Shown: piece by piece, positions 56,954 through 64,000 of the stretch
Layout of the letters: each line of letters opens with the position of its first letter
Numbering within the stretch: the first letter of the stretch is position 1
Assembly (NCBI GenBank): GCA_038116745.1
Contig: JAYODW010000001.1
Location: 124,001-188,000, forward strand
Reading direction: 5' to 3'
Length of the DNA: 64,000 nt
Source of the DNA: JAYODW01 sp038116745
Lineage (GTDB): Bacteria > Pseudomonadota > Gammaproteobacteria > Ga0077536
Made by a program: the position numbers and the translations under genes
Notes under the pieces: model-generated
The model's database searches: none
Told to the model about the DNA's origin: nothing
Seen by the model: only the letters and a program-made list of their open reading frames with translations

Positions 56954-59008
56954 TTGAGCGCGAGTTGGAGACTGGGTGTGGATGTTGGTGGAACTTTCAC
57001 CGATGTCCTGCTGATCAACGAGGAATCGGGCCGGCTGTTTTCGGCCAAGGTGCCGTCGACGCCGGACGATTCCTCCCGCGGCGTGCTTGCCGGCATCGAA
57101 CGGGCGTGCGCCAACGCTGGAATCGAACCGGCGGTTATCGACCATGTGCTGCATGGCACGACGGTTGCCACCAACACCATTCTGACCGGCACCGGCGCCA
57201 GGGTCGGCCTGGTCACGACCCGGGGCTACCGACAGGTGCTGCAGATCGCGCGATCCTTCGTGCCCGGCGGCTTAGGCGCCTGGGTCATCTACAACAAGTC
57301 GGATCCACTGGCCCCGCTGGAGCTGACCCTGGAGGCCGATGAGCGGATTGCCGCGGACGGCTCGGTCGTGCGTGACCTCAATGAACAGACGCTGCGCGAA
57401 TCGCTGCTGCGTCTGCGTGATTCAGGCATCGAGGCCCTGACCGTCAGTCTGATCAACGCTTACGCCAATGATGCGCATGAGCGGCGCATCAAGTCGCTGG
57501 CCGAAGAGGTGCTGCCGGACGTGCCGGTGTCGCTGTCTTCCGAGGTTATTCCCGAGATGCAGGAATATGAGCGCACCGTGACGACGGTGGCGAATTCCTA
57601 TGTGCGCCCGCGGGTAGAGCGCTATATCAGTAACCTGGAGCGTGAGCTTGGCGAGCGCATGAACAAGGTCCGGCTCAATATTCTGCGCTCAGACGGTGGT
57701 CTGGCCTCGGCCAGCGCCGCAGCTGAGTACCCCGTGAACCTGTTGATGAGCGGCCCTGCGGGCGGCGTGGCGGGCGCCAGCTGGGTCGCCCGGAACGCTG
57801 GTTTCGACGATCTGCTGACGCTGGATATGGGGGGGACCTCGACCGACGTGGCACTGGTGCAGGGTGGGCAGGCGCGGCTGCGGCGTGAGACTACGGTAGG
57901 CGATGTCACTGTCCGCGCGTCTTCGGTGGATATCCGCACGGTTGGCGCCGGTGGCGGCTCGATCGCCCACGTGCCGGAGCTGACCCGGGCCCTGCGGGTC
58001 GGACCGCAGAGCGCCGGCGCCGAGCCCGGACCTGCGGCCTACGGCAAGGGTGGCGCTGAGCCCACCGTGACTGACGCGAACGTGGTGCTGGGCTATCTGC
58101 CAGCGGCAGCACGGCTCGGCGGCGATCTCGCTATCGACGTCGATCGCGCGCAGCGGGCGGTACAACAGGTGGCGGACGCGCTGGAGCTGCCGCTGGAGCG
58201 GGCGGCAGAGGGGATCTACAACATCGTCAACGAGAACATGTTCGGCGCGCTGCGGCTGGTCTCGGTGGAGCAGGGTTTCGACCCGCGTGATTTTGCGCTG
58301 ATGGCCTTTGGCGGTGCGGGGCCGCTGCACGCCAATGCACTGGGACGTCTGATGGGCTCCTGGCCGGTGATCATTCCGCCAGGGCCGGGCGTTCTGTGCG
58401 CTTATGGCGATGCCACGACGCGGCTGCGTGATGAGGCCTCGCGGACGTTCATCCGTCGCTTCAGCGAGACATCGGCAGCCGACATTACCGAAGTGCTGGC
58501 CGCGCTGGCCCGGTCGGCCGGCGAAGCGCTCGCGCGCGAGGGGGTGCCGCAGACTGACCAGACGCTGAGCTATCAGCTCGATCTGCGCTACCAGGGGCAG
58601 GGCCTGTCACTCAGCGTGGATCTCGAAGATGCTGACCTCGCGGACTGCCTGGCCGTCGCGGGCGCGCGCTTCGACGCCATGCACGAGCAGCTGTTCACCT
58701 TCGCGCTGCCCGCAGAAAAGGAGCTTGTTAATCTGCGTGTGGTGGCCCTGGGAAAAGCCGCAGAGATCTCGCCGCCAACGCTGGAACAGAACTCAGCGGT
58801 GGACGCGGCACGATATGCAACGCAGACGGTTTTCATTGACGGTCAAACGATGGAGGCCGGTATTTTTGATCGGGCACTGCTGGGCGCTGGCGCCGCGGTC
58901 CCCGGACCCGCGATCGTGACCGAGATGGACTCGACCACGCTCATTCTGCCTGGCTGCACCGGACGGGTGGATGTGTACGGAAATATCCTGATTACTCCCG
59001 ACGCCTGA
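56954..59008 (+). CDS. hyuA: Hydantoinase/oxoprolinase subunit A
   Basis: The 684-residue protein starts at TTG 56954 behind AGGAGGGGAGG. The ATP-binding ASKHA-type core opens with LGVDVGGTFTDVLLINEESG, later TLDMGGTSTDVALV and the glycine-rich IRTVGAGGGSIAH. HGTTVATNTILTGTGARVGL is the family's conserved loop. With subunit B it hydrolyses cyclic amides such as hydantoins or 5-oxoproline using ATP; related pairs act as ketone carboxylases or caprolactamases. The B gene follows 33 nt later. Confidence 0.92.
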   Translation: MSASWRLGVDVGGTFTDVLLINEESGRLFSAKVPSTPDDSSRGVLAGIERACANAGIEPAVIDHVLHGTTVATNTILTGTGARVGLVTTRGYRQVLQIARSFVPGGLGAWVIYNKSDPLAPLELTLEADERIAADGSVVRDLNEQTLRESLLRLRDSGIEALTVSLINAYANDAHERRIKSLAEEVLPDVPVSLSSEVIPEMQEYERTVTTVANSYVRPRVERYISNLERELGERMNKVRLNILRSDGGLASASAAAEYPVNLLMSGPAGGVAGASWVARNAGFDDLLTLDMGGTSTDVALVQGGQARLRRETTVGDVTVRASSVDIRTVGAGGGSIAHVPELTRALRVGPQSAGAEPGPAAYGKGGAEPTVTDANVVLGYLPAAARLGGDLAIDVDRAQRAVQQVADALELPLERAAEGIYNIVNENMFGALRLVSVEQGFDPRDFALMAFGGAGPLHANALGRLMGSWPVIIPPGPGVLCAYGDATTRLRDEASRTFIRRFSETSAADITEVLAALARSAGEALAREGVPQTDQTLSYQLDLRYQGQGLSLSVDLEDADLADCLAVAGARFDAMHEQLFTFALPAEKELVNLRVVALGKAAEISPPTLEQNSAVDAARYATQTVFIDGQTMEAGIFDRALLGAGAAVPGPAIVTEMDSTTLILPGCTGRVDVYGNILITPDA

Positions 59009-59041
59009 ACGTGCGGGGAACTCAAGAGGACGTCAAGCGCC

Positions 59042-60910
59042 ATGCCTGCGAACCTGATCGAGACAAATCACACGCCGCTGAACCGGGTCGAGGTTGATCC
59101 CGTCACCCTCGACATCATCGAGAACGCGCTGAAGAACGCGCGCTTTGAAATGGACGCGGTGCTGTTCCGCACCGCCATGTCACCCGGGATCAGAGAGCAA
59201 CACGACGAATTTCCACTTATTGCGAATCGCGACGGAAAAATGGTGGTCGGCCAGTTCGGATCTTTCATCCACGGCTTCATGAGCGCCTACGACGGCACGA
59301 TCGAGGAGGGTGACATCTTCCTCACGACGGATCCCTACGCCTGCAATGGCGCGATTTCGCACGCCAACGACTGGCTGGTGCTGATGCCTATTTACAAGGA
59401 CGGCAGGCACATCGCCTGGGCCGCGATGTTCGGGCACATGACTGATATCGGTGGCAAGGTGCCGGGCAGCCTGCCGACCGACGCGCGTCAGATCTACGAG
59501 GAAGGCATCGTTGTGCCGCCGATCAAGATCTACCGCGGCGGCGAACTGCAGGCCGACCTGCTGAAACTCATTCTGCACAACTGCCGGCTGCCGCACTGGA
59601 ATCACAGTGATTTCAACGCCATCGTTGCGGCATGCCGCACCGCGGCGAAACGCTGCAGCGAGCTCTCCGCCCGCTTTGGCGATGACGTCTTCTATTCCGC
59701 GATGGATGAGCTGCTGGAGCGGAACAGGCGCGCCATGGCCTATCTCATCAGGAACGCGATCCCGGAAGAGAAACGCTATTTCGAGGATTACCTCTGCGAT
59801 GACGGCATGGGCATGGGGCCTTACAAGATGGCCTGCACGATGTGGCGCGAGGGCGAGAAAGTCATCTTCGACTTCACCGGGACCGACCCGCAATCGGTCG
59901 GGTCAATCAACTTCTATCTCAATGAAGAGATGTTCAAGATGTTCTGCGGCGTGTTCATGATCATGGTCTTCGACCCGCAGATCATGTTCAACGACGGTTT
60001 TTACGACCTGATGGAGGTGCGGATCCCGGAGGGCACCCTGCTCAAGCCGCGCCATCCTGCGGCGCTCTCGTGTCGCACCCACGCGCTGGGTCGCGTGTTC
60101 GACATCATCAGCGGGCTGCTGGGGCAGGGCGCCCCGGATCTCATGTGCGCGGCAGGATTTTCCGACAGTCCGCACTTCATGTATTCCGGCTACGACAAAC
60201 GCGGTGAGTGGTACCAGCTCTACCAGATCGGTTTTGGCGGCATTCCCGGACGCCCGATGGGAGACGGGGCCGACGGACATTCGCTGTGGCCGAGTTTTAC
60301 CAACGTGCCGAACGAGTTTCTGGAAAGCTACTTCCCGCTCAGGATCGAGACCTACGAGACGATCCCCGATTCCGGCGGTGCCGGCCTGCACCGCGGCGGC
60401 AATGGGGTGCGCGTGGGCTATCGGTTTCTCGAGCCCGGCGAGATCTCAGTTCACGATGACCGCTGGTTGACTTACCCCTGGGGTGTGAATGGCGGGCAGC
60501 CGGGGCAACGCAGCCGAAAAGTGCTGCAGCGTGCCGATGGCAGCGAGGAGCGGGTGCCGTCGAAGTGTGATCGGGTCAAAGTTGCCGAGAACGATCTCCT
60601 GCTGTTCGAAACCTGGGGCGGTGGCGGCTGGGGCGATCCCCTGGCGCGCGACCCGGCCCTGGTGCTACGGGATATCCACCGGGGGCTCGTGACACAAGTC
60701 GGCGCGCTTCGCTATGGCGTGGTGCTCCAAGAGGCCGGGGACGTAGACGAAGCCGCGACGACAGCACTGCGTGCGGAGATGTCCGCGGCGCGGGGTGAAG
60801 CTGCTCTCATCAACAAGGGCGGCTCGATCGAGGAGCTCAAGGCCCGCTGCCTGGCAGAAACAGGCTTTGCCCCCCCAGAGCCGCCGGTGTTTCTCCAGCG
60901 GCGCGCCTGA
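59042..60910 (+). CDS. hyuB: Hydantoinase/oxoprolinase subunit B
   Basis: The 622-residue protein matches HyuB: LDIIENALKNARFEMDAVLF, FRTAMSPGIREQHDEFPLI, DIFLTTDPYACNGAISHAND (metal-site region), IPDSGGAGLHRGGNGVRV and LLLFETWGGGGWGDPLARD. The B subunit bears the metal and phosphorolytic chemistry. It ends 24 nt before the FAD oxidoreductase. The combination of A, B and downstream oxidoreductases points to catabolism rather than glutathione turnover. Confidence 0.92.
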   Translation: MPANLIETNHTPLNRVEVDPVTLDIIENALKNARFEMDAVLFRTAMSPGIREQHDEFPLIANRDGKMVVGQFGSFIHGFMSAYDGTIEEGDIFLTTDPYACNGAISHANDWLVLMPIYKDGRHIAWAAMFGHMTDIGGKVPGSLPTDARQIYEEGIVVPPIKIYRGGELQADLLKLILHNCRLPHWNHSDFNAIVAACRTAAKRCSELSARFGDDVFYSAMDELLERNRRAMAYLIRNAIPEEKRYFEDYLCDDGMGMGPYKMACTMWREGEKVIFDFTGTDPQSVGSINFYLNEEMFKMFCGVFMIMVFDPQIMFNDGFYDLMEVRIPEGTLLKPRHPAALSCRTHALGRVFDIISGLLGQGAPDLMCAAGFSDSPHFMYSGYDKRGEWYQLYQIGFGGIPGRPMGDGADGHSLWPSFTNVPNEFLESYFPLRIETYETIPDSGGAGLHRGGNGVRVGYRFLEPGEISVHDDRWLTYPWGVNGGQPGQRSRKVLQRADGSEERVPSKCDRVKVAENDLLLFETWGGGGWGDPLARDPALVLRDIHRGLVTQVGALRYGVVLQEAGDVDEAATTALRAEMSAARGEAALINKGGSIEELKARCLAETGFAPPEPPVFLQRRA

Positions 60911-60934
60911 GCGGATAACACAGGAGAGCAAACG

Positions 60935-62533
60935 ATGAGTGCAAAGCCTGATTTTTCTGCAGACGGTGACACGACCACTGCGTTTAGCGCGGTTGTCGGT
61001 GAGGCGAACGTCAGGACCGATCTGGCCTCCCGTCATCTCTACTCCACCGATCTCAGCTGCATTCCGGGTGAGATTGCCGAGGTCGTCGTCAGTCCCGGGA
61101 GCGCTGAGGAGCTGGCGGCCTGTGTCCGCATCGCGCACGCGGCCGGACTTGCTGTTGTGCCCCGCGGCGGCGGCATGTCCTATACCCGCGGCTATCAGCC
61201 ACAGCGCGCGGCCTCCATGCTGGTCGATATGCGGCGCATGGACCGGGTCCTCGAGATCAACGCGGAGGACATGTTCGTCACTGTCGAGGCTGGATGTACC
61301 TGGAAAAAACTCTACGAGACGCTCGGCGAACACGAGCTGCGCACACCGTATTTCGGCCCGCTCTCGGGCATGTATGCCACCGTCGGCGGGGCGGTATCGC
61401 AGAACAGCCTGTTTCTGGGATCGGGCCTGTACAACACCGTTGCCGAGAGCGTTCTGGGACTTAAAGTCGTGCTGGCAGATGGCGAGGTGCTGCAGACCGG
61501 GTCAGCCGCGCATCGTCATGGCCAGCCGTTCTGGCGCCATTTCGGGCCGGACTTGAGCGGCATTTTCACCGCGGACACCGGCGCATTCGGCGTCAAAGCC
61601 GAGATTACGCTGCGCTTGATTGAGGCCCCGCAGGTGACGCTGTTTATGTCCTTCGCGTTCGACACCATAGAAGCCATGCTTGAGACGCAGACGGTCCTCG
61701 CGCGCAAACGGCTCTGTGCTGAGTGCTATGGGTTCGATCCCTACTACAACGCGGGCTTCGAAAAGCAGGGCTTTACCTTCGGCGAAGGCATGGCGGTGTT
61801 GCGCGACGTGGTGGCGTCCGAGGGCGGTATCAAGGGCCTCTGGACCTCGTTCAAGGTTGCCGCGTCCGGTAAAACATTTCTGCGCGACGTGAAGTACTCC
61901 CTGCACATGACCTTCGACAGCTACGACCGGGACGTCGCGCACCGCGCGCTCGAGACCGCCCGCGCCGTATGCCTGGAGAAAGGTGGACGCGAAATCGACA
62001 ACACCCTGCCGACGGTGTTCCGCGCGCACCCTTTTGCCGGCGTGCGGACCGTGCTTCTCGGGGCGGAAGGCGAGCTCTGGCTTCCGGTGCACGGATTCAT
62101 GCCGTTGTCCAAAGCGGTCGAGGTGGGACAGGCGACGGAGGCGTACTTTGCAGAGCACCGCGAAACGCTGGATAAGTACGCGATAAAGACTTCTTACCTG
62201 ACCTGTTTCGCGGGGACAGAGTTCGTGATCGAGCCGTCTATTTACTGGGCTGATGAGCTCGGTGAGTTTCGTTTAAGCCTGATAGAAGATGAGTTTGCCG
62301 AGAAATGGCGCGAGATCCCCGCAGACGAAGAAAAGCGGCAGGTAGCGCTGAAGCTTCGCGAGGGGCTGCGGGATCTCTATGACCAGCACGGGTGCTGCCA
62401 TCTGCAGATCGGCAAGTACTACCCGTATCAGGACATGATTGCGAACGACGCCATGAAGCGTCTGCTGCGCGGTGTGAAAGACGTTCTGGACCCGCAGGGC
62501 AGCATGAACCCAGGCGCCCTCGGGCTCGAGTAA
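60935..62533 (+). CDS. FAD-linked oxidoreductase (VAO/PCMH type)
   Basis: The 532-residue flavoprotein has a PCMH FAD-binding domain: EVVVSPGSAEELAACVRIAH, LAVVPRGGGMSYTRGYQ, VEAGCTWKKLYETLGEHELR and SGMYATVGGAVSQNSLFLGS. The C-terminal domain resembles glycolate-oxidase-D or alkyl-DHAP-type members. The end PYQDMIANDAMKRLLRGVKD with DPQGSMNPGALGL is typical. CAGGAGAGC precedes the ATG. It likely oxidises a hydroxyacid or alcohol released by the preceding amidohydrolase steps. Confidence 0.9.
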   Translation: MSAKPDFSADGDTTTAFSAVVGEANVRTDLASRHLYSTDLSCIPGEIAEVVVSPGSAEELAACVRIAHAAGLAVVPRGGGMSYTRGYQPQRAASMLVDMRRMDRVLEINAEDMFVTVEAGCTWKKLYETLGEHELRTPYFGPLSGMYATVGGAVSQNSLFLGSGLYNTVAESVLGLKVVLADGEVLQTGSAAHRHGQPFWRHFGPDLSGIFTADTGAFGVKAEITLRLIEAPQVTLFMSFAFDTIEAMLETQTVLARKRLCAECYGFDPYYNAGFEKQGFTFGEGMAVLRDVVASEGGIKGLWTSFKVAASGKTFLRDVKYSLHMTFDSYDRDVAHRALETARAVCLEKGGREIDNTLPTVFRAHPFAGVRTVLLGAEGELWLPVHGFMPLSKAVEVGQATEAYFAEHRETLDKYAIKTSYLTCFAGTEFVIEPSIYWADELGEFRLSLIEDEFAEKWREIPADEEKRQVALKLREGLRDLYDQHGCCHLQIGKYYPYQDMIANDAMKRLLRGVKDVLDPQGSMNPGALGLE

Positions 62534-62560
62534 CACAGCGTTCGGCACAGGAGAACACGC

Positions 62561-63252
62561 ATGAATATTGGGTTTCTCGGGGCGGGGCTGATGAGCGCGC
62601 CTATGGTCGCGAATCTGGTGGCCGACGGACATGCGGTCCGCGTCTGGAACCGCACGGCAGAGAAAGCCGCGGCATTAGGCGCAGTTGGCGCGCAGCCTAT
62701 GGCAACGGCTGCCGAGGTCTGCGAGCCGGGTGGCGTGGTCATGAGCTGCCTGGCAGACGATGCCGCGCTGGATGCCGTGTTCGCGTCGGGCGATGTGCTC
62801 AGTGCGCTGGGCCAGGGCGGGGTCCACGTGTCGATGAGCACGATCTCGGCGGCCTGCGCTGCGCGGCTGGCGGAAGCACATGCGCTTGCGGGTGTGGACT
62901 ACGTCGCGGCCCCGGTACTCGGGCGACCTGAAGCGGTGCAGGCGCGGATTCAGTCATGGATTGTGGCTGGGCGCAGTGAGGCTAAGGCGCGGGTCGTTGG
63001 CTTGCTCGAGCAGCTCGGGCGCAAGGTATTTGATTTTGGAGGAGAGCCCGCGGCGGCTAACGTCGCCAAGGTCAATTTCAACTTTCTTATCGTTTCAGCG
63101 GTCGAAGCTATGGCCGAGGCCTTCAGCGTGGTCGAGAAATCAGGGCTCGATCCGCACGCGTTTTACGAGATGGTCGCCAGCAGCGCTTTCAGCTGTCCGC
63201 TGTACCAGAACTACGGAAAAATTCTCGTTGACCAGAGCTGGGACCAGGTTGG
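62561..63252 (+). CDS. 3-Hydroxyisobutyrate-dehydrogenase-like protein, 3' end lost in assembly gap
   Basis: About 230 residues are visible. The Rossmann motif is IGFLGAGLMSAPMVANL, followed by VWNRTAEKAAALG, VSMSTISAACAARLAEAHA and the catalytic Lys in AANVAKVNFNFLI. Family length is near 290, so about 60 residues fall in the gap. It oxidises a beta-hydroxyacid or reduces its semialdehyde with NAD(P). It is the last recognisable gene of the RutA-like/hyuAB cluster, 27 nt after the FAD gene. Confidence 0.88.
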
Positions 63253-63352
63253 NNNNNNNNNNNNNNNNNNNNNNNNNNNNNNNNNNNNNNNNNNNNNNNN
63301 NNNNNNNNNNNNNNNNNNNNNNNNNNNNNNNNNNNNNNNNNNNNNNNNNNNN
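63253..63352. other. Assembly gap (100 N) joining two different genes
   Basis: A placeholder gap. An open frame appears to run across it, but the two sides encode unrelated proteins. The missing DNA is estimated at about 600 bp: the dehydrogenase 3' end plus the oxygenase 5' half. Confidence 0.95.
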
Positions 63353-63661
63353 GATTACAACCACCTGCATCAGGATCTCTATGGCGAGCTGTATTTCCCG
63401 TTTCAGGTCGCAATTCTGTTGAACAGTCCGGGTGACGACTTCACGGGTGGTGAGTTTGTCCTGACGGAAAGTCGACCTCGGGTTCAGTCCAGACCGACCG
63501 TGGTTCCGCTCAAGCAGGGCGATGCGTTGGTCTTCGCCGTCAACGAGCGTCCGGAGCAGGGCAGCAGAGGTTATCGCAGGGTCGTGATGCGCCACGGGGT
63601 GAGCGAAGTTCTATCCGGCGAGCGACATACCCTGGGGCTCATCATGCACGACGCCCGCTGA
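63353..63661 (+). CDS. 2OG-Fe(II) oxygenase of the DNA-damage type (PF09859-like), 3' part
   Basis: The last 102 codons are visible. They include the metal motif HLHQDLYGELYFPFQVAILL (His-x-Asp), then FTGGEFVLTESRPRVQSRPT, and the distal His and Arg in VMRHGVSEVLSGERHTLGLI. This pattern matches the Oxygenase-NA family, often encoded beside ada or alkB. The alkB start follows 3 nt after its stop, giving an operon of two repair oxygenases. The N-terminal half is in the gap. Confidence 0.8.
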   Translation, partial: DYNHLHQDLYGELYFPFQVAILLNSPGDDFTGGEFVLTESRPRVQSRPTVVPLKQGDALVFAVNERPEQGSRGYRRVVMRHGVSEVLSGERHTLGLIMHDAR

Positions 63662-63664
63662 CCG

Positions 63665-64000
63665 ATGAGCGATCTGTTTGCGGCTGTGCGACCGGCGTGC
63701 GAGCAGCTTCGCGAGGGTGTGTACCTGTTATCCGGCTTCGCCGACCCCGAAATGCTGTTCCACGAGATCCCGCGGATCCTGGCAGCAGCGCCGTTGCGTC
63801 ACATGGTGACGCCCGGAGGGCGACAGATGCGTGTGGCGATGAGCAACTGCGGACCTTTCGGATGGGTCTCCGAGCGCTCGGGATATCGTTATGCGGCAAC
63901 GGATCCCGAGAGCGGCAGCCCTTGGCCGAGCATGCCGCAATCGTTCCGGGATCTTGCCGCGCGTGCGGCTGATGCCGCCGGTTTCGGTGTGTTCGAGCCG
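63665..64000 (+). CDS. alkB: Alkylated-DNA repair dioxygenase AlkB, 5' part
   Basis: The frame is open to the window edge; 112 codons are seen. It aligns with E. coli AlkB through LRHMVTPGGRQMRVAMSNCG, FGWVSERSGYRYAATDPESG and SPWPSMPQSFRDLAARAADA. AlkB removes methyl groups from 1-methyladenine and 3-methylcytosine using Fe(II) and 2-oxoglutarate. The His-x-Asp metal motif lies beyond the edge. It follows another 2-oxoglutarate oxygenase with a 3-nt gap. Confidence 0.93.
   Translation, partial: MSDLFAAVRPACEQLREGVYLLSGFADPEMLFHEIPRILAAAPLRHMVTPGGRQMRVAMSNCGPFGWVSERSGYRYAATDPESGSPWPSMPQSFRDLAARAADAAGFGVFEP

Noticed and set aside
62561..63661. Fusion of dehydrogenase and oxygenase
   Set aside because: The frame crosses 100 N of unknown true length; the two halves are different families with missing ends.
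1..64000. CRISPR arrays, tRNA or rRNA genes, complete insertion sequences
   Set aside because: I looked for regular spacer repeats, cloverleaf-like stretches and intact transposases and found none.

Overview
The window looks like a scaffold from a high-GC proteobacterium, most likely a free-living gammaproteobacterium with aerobic, CoA-based catabolism. The CysK active-site run SVKCRIG, the SrkA kinase, the NudL-like CoA pyrophosphatase and the AlkB are all of the enterobacterial/gammaproteobacterial type. Three runs of exactly 100 N (48442-48541, 53961-54060, 63253-63352) mark it as a scaffolded, probably metagenome-derived, assembly. I see no rRNA, tRNA or CRISPR array.

Layout. 0.2-1.8 kb: acetoacetate-decarboxylase-like gene plus a methyltransferase. 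2-2.9 kb: CbpA-type DnaJ. 3-7.1 kb: a polyhydroxyalkanoate (PHA) locus with class III-type synthase PhaC, a very small PhaE-like subunit, an alpha/beta hydrolase and a phasin, facing a PhaQ-like PadR regulator across a palindrome-rich intergenic region. 7.1-10.3 kb: CocE-type hydrolase, membrane-anchored hydrolase, NTF2-like protein. 10.4-12.8 kb: a translationally coupled ECF sigma factor / zinc-finger anti-sigma / subtilase triad, in which the anti-sigma's periplasmic part resembles a subtilase propeptide. 13-20 kb: two metallo-beta-lactamase-fold hydrolases, FolD, and two CoA-transferases around an acyl-CoA dehydrogenase. 20-26 kb: a decayed membrane-protein gene, GST, an alpha/beta hydrolase, DUF1329 and an acyl-CoA ligase.

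26.1-28.8 kb is an inserted or rearranged segment carrying a secreted GH16 glucanase and an IS91-type transposase remnant. It is bounded by a 112-bp near-perfect direct repeat, with decayed copies of the flanking genes on its inner sides. 28.8-45 kb is mostly catabolic: VOC protein, thioesterase, Nudix, then a six-gene minus-strand operon (CoA-transferase, nitronate monooxygenase-like, acyl-CoA ligase, LLM oxidoreductase, TauD dioxygenase, unknown cysteine-rich protein). A thiolase / imine-reductase-like / sulfotransferase operon, further LLM oxidoreductases, SrkA and CysK follow.

45.4-48.8 kb is a soluble diiron monooxygenase operon in tmoABCDE order with no tmoF reductase visible. 49-52.8 kb: HtrA protease divergent from a two-component system. 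52.8-54.1 kb: two overlapping glutamine-amidotransferase genes. 54.2-63 kb: a candidate N-heterocycle or cyclic-amide catabolic cluster (RutA-like monooxygenase, acetyltransferase-nitrilase fusion, hydantoinase/oxoprolinase A and B, FAD oxidoreductase, 3-hydroxyisobutyrate-dehydrogenase-like). The right edge carries parts of two 2-oxoglutarate oxygenases linked to DNA-damage repair, the second being AlkB.
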